A DNA stretch of 64,000 bases from Jacaranda mimosifolia (lineage: Eukaryota > Streptophyta > Magnoliopsida > Lamiales > Bignoniaceae): assembly GCA_018894105.1 (NCBI GenBank), contig CM032126.1, positions 29,548,391 to 29,612,390 on the forward strand, written 5' to 3'. Shown piece by piece: positions 48,512 through 59,621 of this stretch (its first letter is position 1; the number at the start of each line of letters is the position of its first letter). The notes beneath the pieces were generated by a model, which was not told where the DNA came from, ran no database searches, and saw only the letters and a program-made list of their open reading frames with translations. A program made the position numbers and the translations under genes.

Positions 48512-48559
48512 TTTATGCTGCTGCATCTTAATAAACTCCCTTAGGCTTTTATTTTAACT

Positions 48560-50325
48560 ATCTCCAAATAGTTTTGTTGGTGCCATCAACTTAAAATAAT
48601 CTTATTGATAAAGGATCAAGAATGGGCTACTTAACCAAACCCATAACTTAGTAAAATTAAATCGGCTGTAAGCCCGCATAATCATTCTAACACATTTATA
48701 TAGTTCCTCACTCAGTTTGGCCTAATAAATGAAGATATCTAGGCCTAATCAAACTTTATAAGCTCATCATTATAAATGCCCCTAATTACAAGGCCACAAG
48801 GTATGTAATCCTTATTTTTTAGTTTCCCATACTTTTCAGTGCATGCTGTCATCTTCTATCAAATACTGACTTGAGTATCGAAGGATTTTCATCAGGGAAT
48901 ATACTATTGTTCTCGACAATTTATTGTTGAGTACAGAATTTAAACCATAGCAAATACTATTAGACATTATCAAGAGCAAATTTTCTAGTACTTACGCCAA
49001 TTGGCGCCGTCTATGGGAAAATCACTTTTGGACACTTGAATTTCAAATAGAAAAACGTATGATAGAGACACCAAAAATGGAGATGGTAGCACAACCTCAT
49101 CCTTAGGGTCAACCCCTGCTTGATCCATTTTTGCTCCCACAATTGACAAGGGCAAGTGATGTTGCAGTGTCGAGACAATGAGCAAGCAAATTTATCATGC
49201 AGATAACTGCTACCTAGCATAATGATATGATGACGAGTTGGTGGAAGAGAATGCTGAGTGCTTTACAAAAGTAGTCTTACTTGTGATGGTGCCTCAATCA
49301 ACACCTCACAGGGAGAAGAGACTTATCCCAACCAATGTTACCGAAGCGATTGTTTCTATCAGCATGAGTAGGAAAGCCTCAAGAGGAGAACCAACTTCAT
49401 GCTAGAGGTGGATCCTGAATGCCTTATCAAAGACCCCGAAATTCTATGGTTTAAATCTTCTATTTCATTTTCTATTCCATCTTTTATTTCACTTCATGAA
49501 TATATGACATGTGTATTAAATATTTTTTTACAAAAATAATTGATTGAGAGACAAATACACTTGGCATAATAAGTTATAATAGAAGATGAAATAGGGAATG
49601 AAACAGAGGATCCAAAGTGAAAATTCTGGTAGGGGAAATAGTCTCTAGGGAGGCTCCTACTTTACCAAGCATAGAGGACTATAATGTAGGCGTTGAATAA
49701 GTAGGTAGAGGAGCTTAGTTGGAAGTTGAAGGACATAAAGAAAAAAGGCTGTAGGAGAAAGGTCAATCTTGCAAAGGAAGAGATCACCGTTTTGTAAAGA
49801 GATATTGACAGAAACCTTACCTGTTGGGTTCAAGATCTCAGACCTACCTAGGTATGATGGCAATAAAAACCCTCGAGAGCACATAACAGTATTTGAAAAT
49901 GTCATTTCAGCTACATGGATTGTCAAAAGCAATCAATAGTAGGATTTTTATCATCCCCCTTAATGAGAGGATGCAAGAATGGTTCACCAGTCTACAGTAT
50001 TTGAAAATGTCATGCAGCTACATGGATTGTCAAAAGCAATCAATAGTAGGATTTTTATCACCACCCTTAATGAGAGGGTGTAGGAATGGTTCACCAGCCT
50101 ACCGCAAGGGTTAATTGAATCTTATGAGCAATTAAGTAGGAAGTTCCTATTACACTTTGCTAGCACAAAGAGGAGAAAGAAATCAGCTACCTACCTATTC
50201 ACCATATGATAAGGGAAACTAAAGGTCTTTGAGCTTTCATTAATTGGTTCAATTATGAGGAATTAGAGATACCAAATTTGAGGTGGATGTGATGGTGAGT
50301 ATTTTAATTTATAGGTTGAAGAAGG
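48560..50325 (+). mobile_element. Ty3/Gypsy relic (LTR end, primer-binding site and gag remnants)
   Basis: TTGGCGCCGTCTATGGGAA at about 48999 is a Gypsy primer-binding region of the type seen in Tat-related plant elements. Plus-strand gag fragments follow: DLPRYDGNKNPREHITVFEN (about 49845-49905), and SYEQLSRKFLLHFASTKRRK (about 50118-50177). Numerous stops and frame changes make it a dead remnant. The LTR before the primer site cannot be delimited because no partner LTR is present. Short minus-strand frames at 48985-49220 and 49657-49932 are shadows. Confidence 0.65.
49887..50101 (+). repeat. 108-bp tandem duplication inside the gag relic
   Basis: The unit starting CAGTATTTGAAAATGTCAT occurs at 49887-49994 and again at 49995-50101, differing at a few positions. 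It ends within the WFTSL/WFTSLP gag segment in both. Confidence 0.85.
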
Positions 50326-52357
50326 GGCACATTGATTTTTGGTTATCACTTTTCATATTGAAGTTCTTTTTCCCTTTAAAAGAAAAATTGAAAAAATGTA
50401 TGCTGATAAGGACCAAAAATTCACAATGAATGTGAGGCACATTTTGATGTTTATTTGCAATCAAAGCAAATCCCGGTAGCTCGAAACATATAAGTTCTTT
50501 TTTTTTTTTTTTTTGTGTGTGTGTGTGTGATTTTTAATTTGTGTATGATAATATAGCAATACCGAATACCGAACTAAGATAATCTACTCGATTTAGTTAA
50601 TGCCAAATTTTTAGAGTATTTCAAGTAATGAATTTTTTTACAAAGAATTAAAAGAGCAAACTAGTGGTAGAAACATTATTATATTATTTATTTATTCTTT
50701 TATGTTTTGGTAAGAAAAAATGTATTAAAAAATAATGAGCATAATTTTTTTTTTATAAAAGTTAAATATAAAAAAATAGTCCGGTAAAGATTTGATAAAT
50801 AGAAACCAAAACCCGAAATCGAATCACATGCCAACTTTCTTAAAAGAAAATAAAACTTGAATAAAAAATTTGCTTATTCGAATTTTTTATGTAGACTCTC
50901 AATTTTAATTTTGAGTCGATTTATTCTCTGCGTTATGAACATTTTTATGGAAAAAAGTCAATATCTCTTTAAGAACATATCATATCAATAATTCAATAAT
51001 TTGATTATTTTCTTTTGTTATTTTAAAAGGAAAGAGAACAAGAAAAACAAAAAGTGAAAAAATATTATACCAGACACATACCAAAAATAGTCACGATGCA
51101 TACCTGAATTAACATCAGTTGAAATCTTCTTTTCAATTTCCTGCAAAATTCAAGGTACTGAACTTTACGTAAAATTTCTCAGATACTTAAATCAAACATC
51201 GATTTTTTCTTACAAGAGAGAATGAAAATATTGAAAATTTGCAATGAATGTATTTCAAATTAAGGTTCAAATGCATATTTATATCTAAAATTATACGTTA
51301 CATTCCATCACATTTGGAAGTATTTCCCTGCAAATTAACTATTTCTTACGTACCTTACTTTCCCAAAAATTGTGAAATTTTTACTGTCCAGATTAGGCCA
51401 CTCCTCAATTTGGGCCGTACAATTCATCTTAGTGCCTCTATCCACAAATTTAGGCTTTGTTCATTAGCATTTTGGGGAAATTTTTCCTAACTCCCAAAAT
51501 AATCCAAAAAATATACACATTCTCCAATCATTTTTTCAAAATATAAAAAAATTATACCCAAAAAACCCTCAAAATTCAATCTCAAAAAGATCCTATACAC
51601 TATCCTAGCTCTACCTTAACCCTACCTAACACTCAAGTATATATATATATACACACCATCAAAGTATATATATACACATTACATAAAAAAATAATTTCTT
51701 CCTACAAACCCAACAAAAAAGTAACTGATTTGACATTTACAGTAAAATTTATCCCCCACCAAAACATTAGCAACAAACAACTCATTCTCAATCCATTTTT
51801 CCTATTTTCCCAAAGCATAAACAAACACTTGATACTTTTTTCAAGTTTTCTCCCAAAAACTCATTCTCCCAATTTTTTTTTTTATAAAATGGCCAAAATG
51901 CTAGTGAACAAGCCCTTTGATTCTGTGCTCAATTTTAATAGCTAAACTTGTTTGAATTCATTTTAATAATTTGACCTAATCAAACTCTTCTCAACAGCTC
52001 GACCTACTCAACAAATTAAGTTCTTCCCCATAGCTCGACCCATTTAAGCTCTACTTAGTAACTACCACTTGTCATAATTTGGTATATTCAAACTCTAAAA
52101 AAAAATAATACTCTGTCGAAGCCCATCATGACTCAATCTATTAACTCAACCACTATTCATTTAACTCATGCTCATATTGGCTCCTTCTTTGATAAATATA
52201 CTATCATATAAAAATTAAATAAACCTTTTTTAATTTTATATGAGTTAAAATTTAATCAAATATGTTGAATGTATTATGCCGAGCACTAATATAGAGTGAT
52301 GGTTGGAATTCATGCTACTTGGTCCTAATAAAATCCGGTAAGCTTTTATTTCAGGAA
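50326..52357. repeat. segmental duplication, copy 2
   Basis: This matches 44536-48560 throughout and lacks that copy's three insertions, but carries its own MITE at 51452-51915. A T-run and (GT)n lie at about 50496-50529. Homology ends near 52357 after AAGCTTTTATTTCAGG. Confidence 0.75.
51452..51915. mobile_element. Harbinger/Tourist-like MITE
   Basis: Ends AGGCTTTGTTCATTAGCATT and the inverted GGGCTTGTTCACTAGCATT are alike. TTT flanks both sides (51449-51451 and 51916-51918). The paralogous site near 46336 lacks the element. It is 464 bp and non-coding. Confidence 0.65.
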
Positions 52358-52358
52358 A

Positions 52359-52550
52359 GATTATTAAAAAAGCCTTAAAATTAATTTTTCTATCCAAAAA
52401 CCCCATGAAAAAACTTTTCTATCTCTAGAACTACCCTTGGGTTTTCTTAGATTCAAAATTTTATGAAATGGATATTTTGGATGGACAATTTATTTTTTCA
52501 TGGATTTTTTAGATGATAAAATTAATTTTTTAGGATTTTTAATAAATGAT
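52359..52550. mobile_element. small foldback MITE
   Basis: The left arm ATTATTAAAAAAGCCTTAAA...CCCCATGAAAAAA and the right arm TTTTTTCATGGATTTTTTAG...TTTTTAATAAAT are inverted copies covering nearly all of the 190 bp. Confidence 0.55.
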
Positions 52551-53399
52551 TTAGAAAATTTTCATTTTGGATATTCAAACAATAAAGTGGTAATTTAAAT
52601 AAATTAAAGAATAAATAAGTTGTAAATCACAAGTGGTAATTTAAGTAAATTAAAGAATAAAAAACTTGTGCAAAACAAGCACCGATGGATTTGACACTAG
52701 GAATGCTACCGACAAATTACATATGTTGGGCAATTGATATTGACATTTTTTGCACACCCTGCTGAAATCAATTAGGGGATTGTGGCAAATGGAAAAATGA
52801 AATTTTTGCCCACGCACCATGTTGGAACTAATTAGGGGAAATGGCCAATAGATGCTGTGAAAATCTCTCTTCCTTTGGAACATCGACAATGATACAAAGT
52901 AAATTATTTTTTTTTCTTGTGATTAGTATTTTTAAAAATCTTTCCTGATGAAGGTTAATCACAAATTATAAAACATAAAAAGTAAATATTATTCTACATT
53001 CATCTCAATTGTATGATATATTATACAAATGAATTAGACTTGAAAAACAGATAGATATATCAGAATGATAAAACAAAATATGCAACAATACTTAAGAATA
53101 ATTATAGAATATGGCTAACTTTTGCAAACTAAAAGAATTAAGTTTTTCAATTACATGAAAAAATTAACGAAAATTATAAATCATGAAAGAGAGAGAGAAT
53201 GACTTGCTCCCCATGACTAGCAACCAAGTACTTGTGATTTACTTCTTGAAATCCAACTAGAAAGTACCTGTATCAAAATCAACCAAAAGAAACATGATTA
53301 ATAATTTAAAGTATTTATATATATAATAATGAAATTTTCATCTTTTTTTCTACTAAAATAAAAAATACAATAAGATACCTTTTTCTATTTCTCATATAG
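52551..53399. other. AT-rich intergenic stretch
   Basis: No gene was recognised. A 24-base repeat (AAGTGGTAATTTAARTAAAT) occurs at about 52587 and 52630. Confidence 0.35.
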
Positions 53400-54199
53400 T
53401 CTTATTGAAAGTAGCTCGATTATGGCCTTCTTCATGGCACATATGAATGCCTGACCACAGGTTGAGATTCAATCCTTTTTCTTTTTGGCCGCCCTAGGCA
53501 TTGACATACACTAGGTGGAAACACTTGAGTGGATCACAAGGATCCATGAATGCTTTCATGATAAGAAAATCAATCTTTTTCTCCATGTTCATCATAATTG
53601 CCAATAGAAACATCTATTGGCATATCATCGTTTGGCACTGGATATATTGTTTCAGCATATACCAACCTCCATAACTCTGCCGTAAAATATAGAGAAATAT
53701 AAGGCATTATGCTTCTTTCAGTTTCCTCACAAACCTTTGCAACATGAACACATGGAATTTTTTATGCATGCCAAGGTCTACAAGTACAATTCAATTTCTC
53801 CAAATCCACAGAATGTATCTTATCATAAATAACTTCATATATAGAACTACTGGATGGGAAAACACGACATTTAAGAGAAGACAAAACACACGATTGCATA
53901 TTTTCATTACCATATGGATTCAAAGCTTTTGTCCATTGCATTGATTCTTCTCTTCTAGTATAAAACATTCCCATAAGTTGTTCACAAATTTTATTAACCA
54001 TTGCCACAATTGGAAGGCCTCGTGCTTCAAGTATCCAACCATTAAAACTCTCAATAACATTTGTCGTCAAGTGACCAAATCTCCATCCTTGTGCATATAT
54101 TTCTTTCCAACCATAAGGCTCTGAACTTTCAACCAAAAAAAAACATGCACTGATATCTTCTTATTTTATTCATTCTCTTATCGAACTCTTTTACCTTAT

Positions 54200-56111
54200 G
54201 GCTCGTTTACTTTTATAGATGGGATAAATGATTGATGGATAAAATGTATAATTAAATGAAGGACGTGATAATTTTATCCAAATAATCTTATGTCTACTAT
54301 GCATGATTAATTGGAGGATGTGAAACCATATTTTTATACTGTGTTTATTTTGATGGATTATATAAAATGATTAAAATTATATTGACCAAAACACCCTTAT
54401 TCACAAACTTTCTTTTCCTTCTTTTTCTATTTTTTCTTTCTTTCTCTTCCATCTCCCTTTCTTTCTTCCAAAAATTTTCTTCAATCTGTTTCTCTGTCTC
54501 TCTTTCTCCCTACCTTTTCCCATTTTTTTTGTTTTTATTAAGTTCCTTGTTTAACTTTTTCCTTTCAATTATGCCCCCTCTCTTTTTCTCTTCATTTTTT
54601 TTTTCTATTTTGCTTTTAATTTTTTTGGGTTTTCTCTTTTTCTCCTAGTTGTCCTTTCCTTCTTCAGCCTCTCTTCATTTTTTGACTGGTTTCTTCTTGA
54701 GGGTCTTCCTATTATTTTCTTTTTCAATTCTATTTTTTATTTTTTCAATTTTAAGTGTTAATCCTTTCTTAATTTAAAATAGGGGTGGGTGGGGGTATCC
54801 CTACTGCAGGTACCCGAGGGCTTGGGTATCATTTTTCTATACTTGATTCTTGACCCCCATTTGATGGGGGTACGCTCTTAAGGTCGAGTATCCCCTTGGG
54901 GGTATCCTTCACTCTAATTTTTTTATATTTTTTTAATACATAAAAAATAAATTTTTGTTAATTTGTTATTCATTTTTGTTGTGAACCAATTGACAGCACT
55001 ACTTTCATTATTCACAAGTTCTAAATCCCACCTAATATGCAATTTTAAAATTTAAATATAAACATTAACTTTTAATATATGACATACATCATATGTTGAC
55101 AATAATATTTGTCAATATCATCATTATCCTCTATTCATCACAAATTTACAAAACTGGTTGCTTTGATATTTTCAATTGACACTTGTTAGGAGTAGTGATA
55201 GTGAGTTCATTAAGGCTTGGAGTTGGGAAAACTTCTGTACTCTTTTCTAATTTTCTTGCCTATTTCTTTTGAGTTTTGCAATTGATTTTTAATTGAGTGA
55301 CAGGCTGCTAAAGCCTTGAGCTTTGATTTATTTTTCAAAAGTAATGGGCTAATAACGAATAAGAACCTTATAAATTGGGCTACAAATTTTAGAGGTTCAT
55401 AATTTTTTTAAAAAATAAAAATGGGGGTACCAGATCAATTATCGGGTACCCAAAGGCCCTACCTAATACCCCACTCAAAAAATTTTGGGTACCCTTTTAA
55501 TTACCAAATCAAGTTTGGGGATTAAAAATACTCAATCCAAACTGAAAATACCCGATATGGTCGGGTCGAGTGCCCAAATACCCCAATCCGATTCCCATCC
55601 CTAATTTAAAATTATGTTCTTCACTATGCTTGCACCCTCACCATAGGCGCCTCCCCTGCTGCATCACCACCATTACCATTACCATGATGAGCCAATTTCC
55701 GTAGAATTGGGCAATAAAAATTTCAGCAAAAAAATGTAAATTTTTTGTATAATAGTCTTCTCCTTATTTTAATATGTTGGTAATAACTTTACATGTTTTC
55801 TATTTCAATGAAGCTCGAGCTATTCTGTTGTGTGGAAGCAAAAGATACAAATGAAGGTTGGGTCTGTGCATTTGAGAAATATCAAAGGGTAATTGAATAA
55901 TTTGCATCAAGTTTTTAGTGATACTTTTGACATTTTAAAAATTGTAAATACACTTGGCATGATGAGATTGTTGGGGGTGTGATATATCAAGCAAAAGTGC
56001 AAATTAGTGCTGGGTTGACTATTGCCCACGGGCTGCTTGTCATGCCAAGTAAATAGCTTATTAGGTCAAATAAAATAGTCCATCAACCTATTTACTCAAT
56101 GTAAACATGCC
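54200..56111. mobile_element. DNA element inserted in the MULE transposase, with a nested hAT MITE
   Basis: MULE coding homology ends near 56111 and resumes near 54195. Ends GGCTCGTTTACTTTTATAG and the inverted GGCATGTTTACATTGAGTA are similar and remain so over about 40 bases (GATGGATAAAATG against GATGGACTATTTT). No exact target duplication was resolved. The interior has a C/T-rich stretch (54396-54700), whose 93-codon frame is low-complexity Phe/Leu/Ser, and a hAT MITE. Confidence 0.5.
54780..55603. mobile_element. hAT-type MITE with perfect 8-bp target duplication
   Basis: ATTTAAAA flanks both sides exactly (54772-54779 and 55604-55611). Ends are TAGGGGTGGG at the left and the inverted TAGGGATGGGAATCGG at the right. 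GGGTACCCG/CGGGTACCC-type words fill the outer 150 bases on both sides; the middle is AT-rich and non-coding. Confidence 0.85.
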
Positions 56112-57530
56112 TTCAAGAAATTAGCACAAGCATACATAAGAATTTTGATGATTTTCTTTGTTTCTTTCTAACTTTACTTGATAACGAATTCATTAAGGTT
56201 GCAATAAGATGATACACACAAATGGCATGATGACAATTCGAAAGAACCTCTGAAACTGTGTCAAGCAATTGTCGATGTTGGTAAGATATAATGGTCAAGC
56301 TTTGAACTCCTTCCAATATGGTCTTCAAGTTTGATAAGAACCAAAACCAGTTTGCTCGTGTTTCCCCTAAAACAACACTAAAAGCCAATGGGAACATTTG
56401 ATTGTTAGCATTAATAGCAATAGTTGAAATTATTATCAATTTACAATGCTCCTTTCCCAATGTTCCATCAATCAATAGAAGTGGTCGACCTCTGTTCTTG
56501 AACCCAACAATTTAAGCATGAAATGATATAAAGAGACTCTGAAATCTCTCATCTTTAGTAGTTTCCCATATTGCATAACTCCTAGATTTGTTTTAATTAT
56601 CTTTGAACACAACCAAGGCATCTAATTGAATGAATCCTATAGCTAATGACCCATGTATAGCTTTTTTGGCTATTTCCTTTCCATGATATGCTCGTTGATA
56701 ACTCAAAGAAATTCCATATTCACGCTTTAGATCATTAATTATTTCTCGGCCACGATATTGTGGTGTATCTTTTAACTTGTCTTCAATAAGAGATGCAGCC
56801 AATTTTTCGCTCGCTAGAGGATGCATCTTTTGATGAATTCCTAGATCACAAGAATGAATATTACATAATGACTTCATGTGAATCACAACTGGGTCTTGAA
56901 CTTCAGATGCATGAATTCTCCACTTGCACTCTACATCTTTATAGTTTATTGCAACTCGAGAAGGCTCATTCTTTACAAAAATGTGTGTGAAGTGGTGAGC
57001 AATAGCATATTTTCGTAGAGATGCTCGAAACTTTTCAACTCTATCAAATATTTGCCCAATTCCTATGATAGAATCTCTCCAAAGTGAAAGCATCCTTCAT
57101 TCCAAATTAGTATTGTGATTGCGAAGTTGCAAGCTTATCAATACATAAAAGATAAGTTATAAATTAGTACAAGAAACAATATTATGAACAAATTGATTTG
57201 GCTAAAGACAATACCAAGATAAGTTTACTTGTTATTACTATTGTCTCGCTTCAAAACATATATATATATATCTGATGATACGAAATTCTTGAAAATATTG
57301 AAGAAACTTTTCATATTGGAGTCCTTTCTTAGTGAAATAAGAGCAGTGTTAATGTGAGGGAGATAGTATTTCAACATAACAAGAGATTCCTCTTTATTTA
57401 GACCAAATTTTGTGATCACTTGAGTTTTGAAAGCATCAAATAAAATTTCTTTGCCGACCTCGATTGCATAAGCTTCACCACCATTATATTGTGCTCCGCA
57501 TTCACCATGCTGAAATCCCCGGCCAAATTT

Positions 57531-57751
57531 GCAAATGAGAATTAGTTTTCTTCCCAGTGTTCTTGAGAAGCTATGAGAATTAAATAAATTCCACCTATAA
57601 GAACATTAAAAAAAACCATTATAATTAAATACATCATACCTACAAACAATAAATGATATAAAAATATAATTTTGTGGTTCGAAGTACACAAACATACAGA
57701 CAGTATATCAGAGAGCATGATACTAAATATCAAGTTTCTTATCAAACCCCC
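57531..57751. other. spacer between MULE N-terminus and aspartokinase fragment
   Basis: No gene was recognised; short AT-rich frames only. Confidence 0.3.
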
Positions 57752-57899
57752 GAAGATCTAGCATGTGTTATAAAGTTTGGTGGTTCATCTGATGCTTCCA
57801 TAGATAGAACAAGAGAAGTAGCTGAAATTATTCTCAGCTTTCCATAAGAGCGGCCCGTCATTATTCTTTCTGCTATGGGGAAGCAACAAGCTCTTGCTG
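57752..57899 (+). pseudogene. aspartate kinase exon fragment
   Basis: The plus-strand frame reads EDLACVIKFGGSSDASIDRT then REVAEIILSFP, a TAA stop at 57845-57847, then ERPVIILSAMGKQQALAG. This is the N-terminal catalytic segment of plant aspartokinase: the KFGGSS nucleotide-binding motif, the helix, and the RPVIVLSAMGK strand. Aspartokinase phosphorylates aspartate in the first step of Lys/Thr/Met synthesis in plastids. The segment ends at a GT (57900) where the real gene has an intron border by my recollection of the family, and non-coding sequence follows, so the copy is genomic and not from mRNA. Neither the transit peptide nor downstream exons were recognised. It adjoins the N-terminal end of the MULE transposase relic, which suggests capture by a Pack-MULE-like event, but element ends around it were not found. 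Confidence 0.7.
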
Positions 57900-58047
57900 G
57901 TACTTCTTTTACTGTGATGTCTTATTTCACTTATTTTTCCATTTTTTTAGTTTTTTGTCATTATATTAGGATATAATGTTGAATGGTCTCTGTCTTGCTA
58001 TGACAGGACTGTAGACGTCACCTAAGTAGAGCTGATAAAGCAAATTC
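57900..58047. other. probable captured intron sequence after the aspartokinase exon
   Basis: T-rich DNA begins GTACTTCTTTTACTGTG and includes a TATGACAG acceptor-like site at about 58000. The following 40 bases do not clearly read as the next aspartokinase exon. Confidence 0.35.
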
Positions 58048-58346
58048 TAGGGATGGCAATTTTCGACATGACACAATAACATGACACGAATCGACGCAAT
58101 ATTATTAGGTTTGAGTTAGGGGTTATTGGGTTGGGTCAACCCGATAAACAACATGAAAATTATAGGTTGGTTCGGGTTGGATTTCGGGTTACCCGATAAC
58201 ACTATAATAACTCTATATTTTTTGCATTTTTAAATAATGACTTGTTATTTTTGAATAATTTAAATCTAGATTGATTTGTAAGAATTAATGATTATTATTT
58301 ACTACGTAAATCATGACTACTTGATGATGTTGGGATGATTATTAAT
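58048..58346. mobile_element. left part of a hAT-like MITE (TAGGGATGG end)
   Basis: It begins TAGGGATGGCAATTTTCG and contains GGGTTGGGTCAACCCGATA and GGGTTACCCGATAAC words, in the style of the TAGGG-ended elements elsewhere in the window. It is interrupted at 58347 by another element; its right end is not in the window. Confidence 0.45.
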
Positions 58347-59120
58347 AAAGGTGCAAACGGATATTAAACTGATCGGATACATTATTTTCATATTCGTATC
58401 CATTTAACTTCTCGAATATTCGAATATGAATACGAATTTGATGAATATCTAAAAATGATATCCGAATTGGTATCCATCGGATATCAGTCGAATTCAGATA
58501 TATCCGTATTCAATTATAATTATTCATATGCATTTATATTTAATTAAATTTATCCACATTCGAATTATTTTTTTGATATTTATATTCGATGATAATTATC
58601 TAGATATCTATTTATGAATATCCAATTACATGAATTTATGAACTTATAACAAATACATATTTTAATTAATAGAAGGAACTATACAATTTCATTAAAAAGA
58701 AATCAATCAAACAAATAGCATAATTTTTAATTAATAATTGACTTTATAATTATTTATTAGTGCTGATTAATATTAATAGTGGCATTTAAGTGTATTAATT
58801 ATAAAGTCAACCAACAATAACTATGTTGATTTACTTTATTCTTCATTTTTTTCTCTATATTATAATAATTTTTTTAATTTATTCTTTTTTCTTCTCAATT
58901 CTTCAATTATAATTTGTATATATACTTATATAGATTATGAGGTTTTTATTGAAAAATATAAATAATATATTATTTAATAAATATATATTCAAAGTGGATA
59001 TTAAATGGATCGAATACCCGTTTACCATATCCGTATCCATTTATAATCGGATATCTGCTAATCAAATATAGATAATATCTGTTTTAAATGGATGCGGATA
59101 AATTTTGTATAAATAAATAC
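58347..59120. mobile_element. dispersed AT-rich element, copy C, interrupted by a Gypsy element
   Basis: It begins AAAGGTGCAAACGGATATT and matches copies A and B, with the shared CAACCAACAATAACTATG core. It stops after AAATAAATAC at 59120, exactly where copy B continues with TAATGCGAATGATAAAC. The remainder is expected beyond the Gypsy element, outside the window. Confidence 0.65.
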
Positions 59121-59573
59121 TGATACGGGCATAATAGTCCAAGCTAAAGGCACCCATTAGGGCTATTGGGGTTGGGCTTAGACTAAGTGGGCCGAGCTGA
59201 ATTAATGGGCTGGATTGATTGTTCACCAACGTTGAAGTTGTTGCTTACAAATGCTGAGCTAAACTCAAATGCGGAACCGAGCTATTACCCCAGGTAAAGG
59301 TCGAGCTGCGCTCAAGTTTACTCTAGCTCTTGTGATTCAACTGATGCATCAGGATGATGGAGTATGGGGGTCACATGTGTTCCCATGTGATTAGTCCTGT
59401 GGCACAAAAATAGGTAGTGGCGTAGTGGTCAGTTATGATACCATGTAGTGGGATCTTCAGTTAGTAAAAAGAAGGTAGGGAACTTTGTAAGAGAGATTGA
59501 TATGGGAGAAATAAAAATTTGGTTATTCTTGTTTTTGTTAATTGGTGCGCTAGTAGATTATTTTTGGGTATCA
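59121..59573 (+). repeat. Gypsy 5' LTR
   Basis: It starts TGATACGGGCATAATAGTCC and ends TTTTTGGGTATCA, so the ends form the inverted pair TGATAC/GTATCA. The right border is fixed by the primer-binding site. The left border coincides with the break in copy C of the dispersed element. Confidence 0.75.
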
Positions 59574-59593
59574 ATTTGGCATCGTCTATGGGA
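59574..59593 (+). other. Gypsy primer-binding site
   Basis: ATTTGGCATCGTCTATGGGA follows the LTR directly. It is the same type of site as TTGGCGCCGTCTATGGGAA in the relic near 48999, with the GCGCC part changed to GCATC. Confidence 0.6.
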
Positions 59594-59621
59594 ACAAGAT
59601 TAAGAGTTAAGGCGTGAGGAA

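Larger units (their letters stand above)
44536..48560. repeat. segmental duplication, copy 1 (with three insertions)
   Basis: From CACATTGATGTTTGGTTATT at 44536 to AGGCTTTTATTTTAAC near 48560, the sequence matches 50326-52357 in the same order and orientation once three insertions are removed: a hAT-like MITE (44635-45255), a SINE (46372-46481) and a long-TIR element (46846-48511). Shared landmarks include a CGAAGCATACCTGAATCAAC word (about 45978) matching CGATGCATACCTGAATTAAC (about 51092), and the GGGCCATACAATTCATCTTA / GGGCCGTACAATTCATCTTA pair. No gene runs through it. Confidence 0.75.
53400..57530 (-). pseudogene. MULE (MuDR-type) transposase pseudogene, split by an insertion
   Basis: Minus-strand parts occur in the standard order. 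The N-terminal domain is at about 57530-57250 (CKFGRGFQHGECG..., FDAFKTQVITKFGLNKEESL, SDIYIY). The DNA-binding domain is at 57093-56593 (GQIFDRVEKFRASLRKYAIA, CKWRIHASEVQD, QYRGREIINDLKREYGISLS). The MULE catalytic region is at 56475-56113 (DGTLGKEHCKLIIISTIAIN, NQMFPLAFSVVLGETRANWF, AICVYHLIATL). The C-terminal part is at 54136-53400 (WRFGHLTTNVIESFNGWILE, SWIM finger LNCTCRPWHA...IPCVHVAKVC, then a basic GRPKRKRI tail). An insertion at about 54200-56111 separates catalytic and C-terminal parts. A stop lies inside the SWIM finger, and there are further frame breaks. It is not related by sequence to the non-autonomous element at 46846-48511 as far as I can see. Confidence 0.85.

Noticed and set aside
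54367..54648. 93-codon plus-strand frame rich in Phe/Leu/Ser that looks like membrane segments
   Set aside because: It is a translation of a simple C/T-rich tract within a transposon insertion; any such tract gives a hydrophobic reading.
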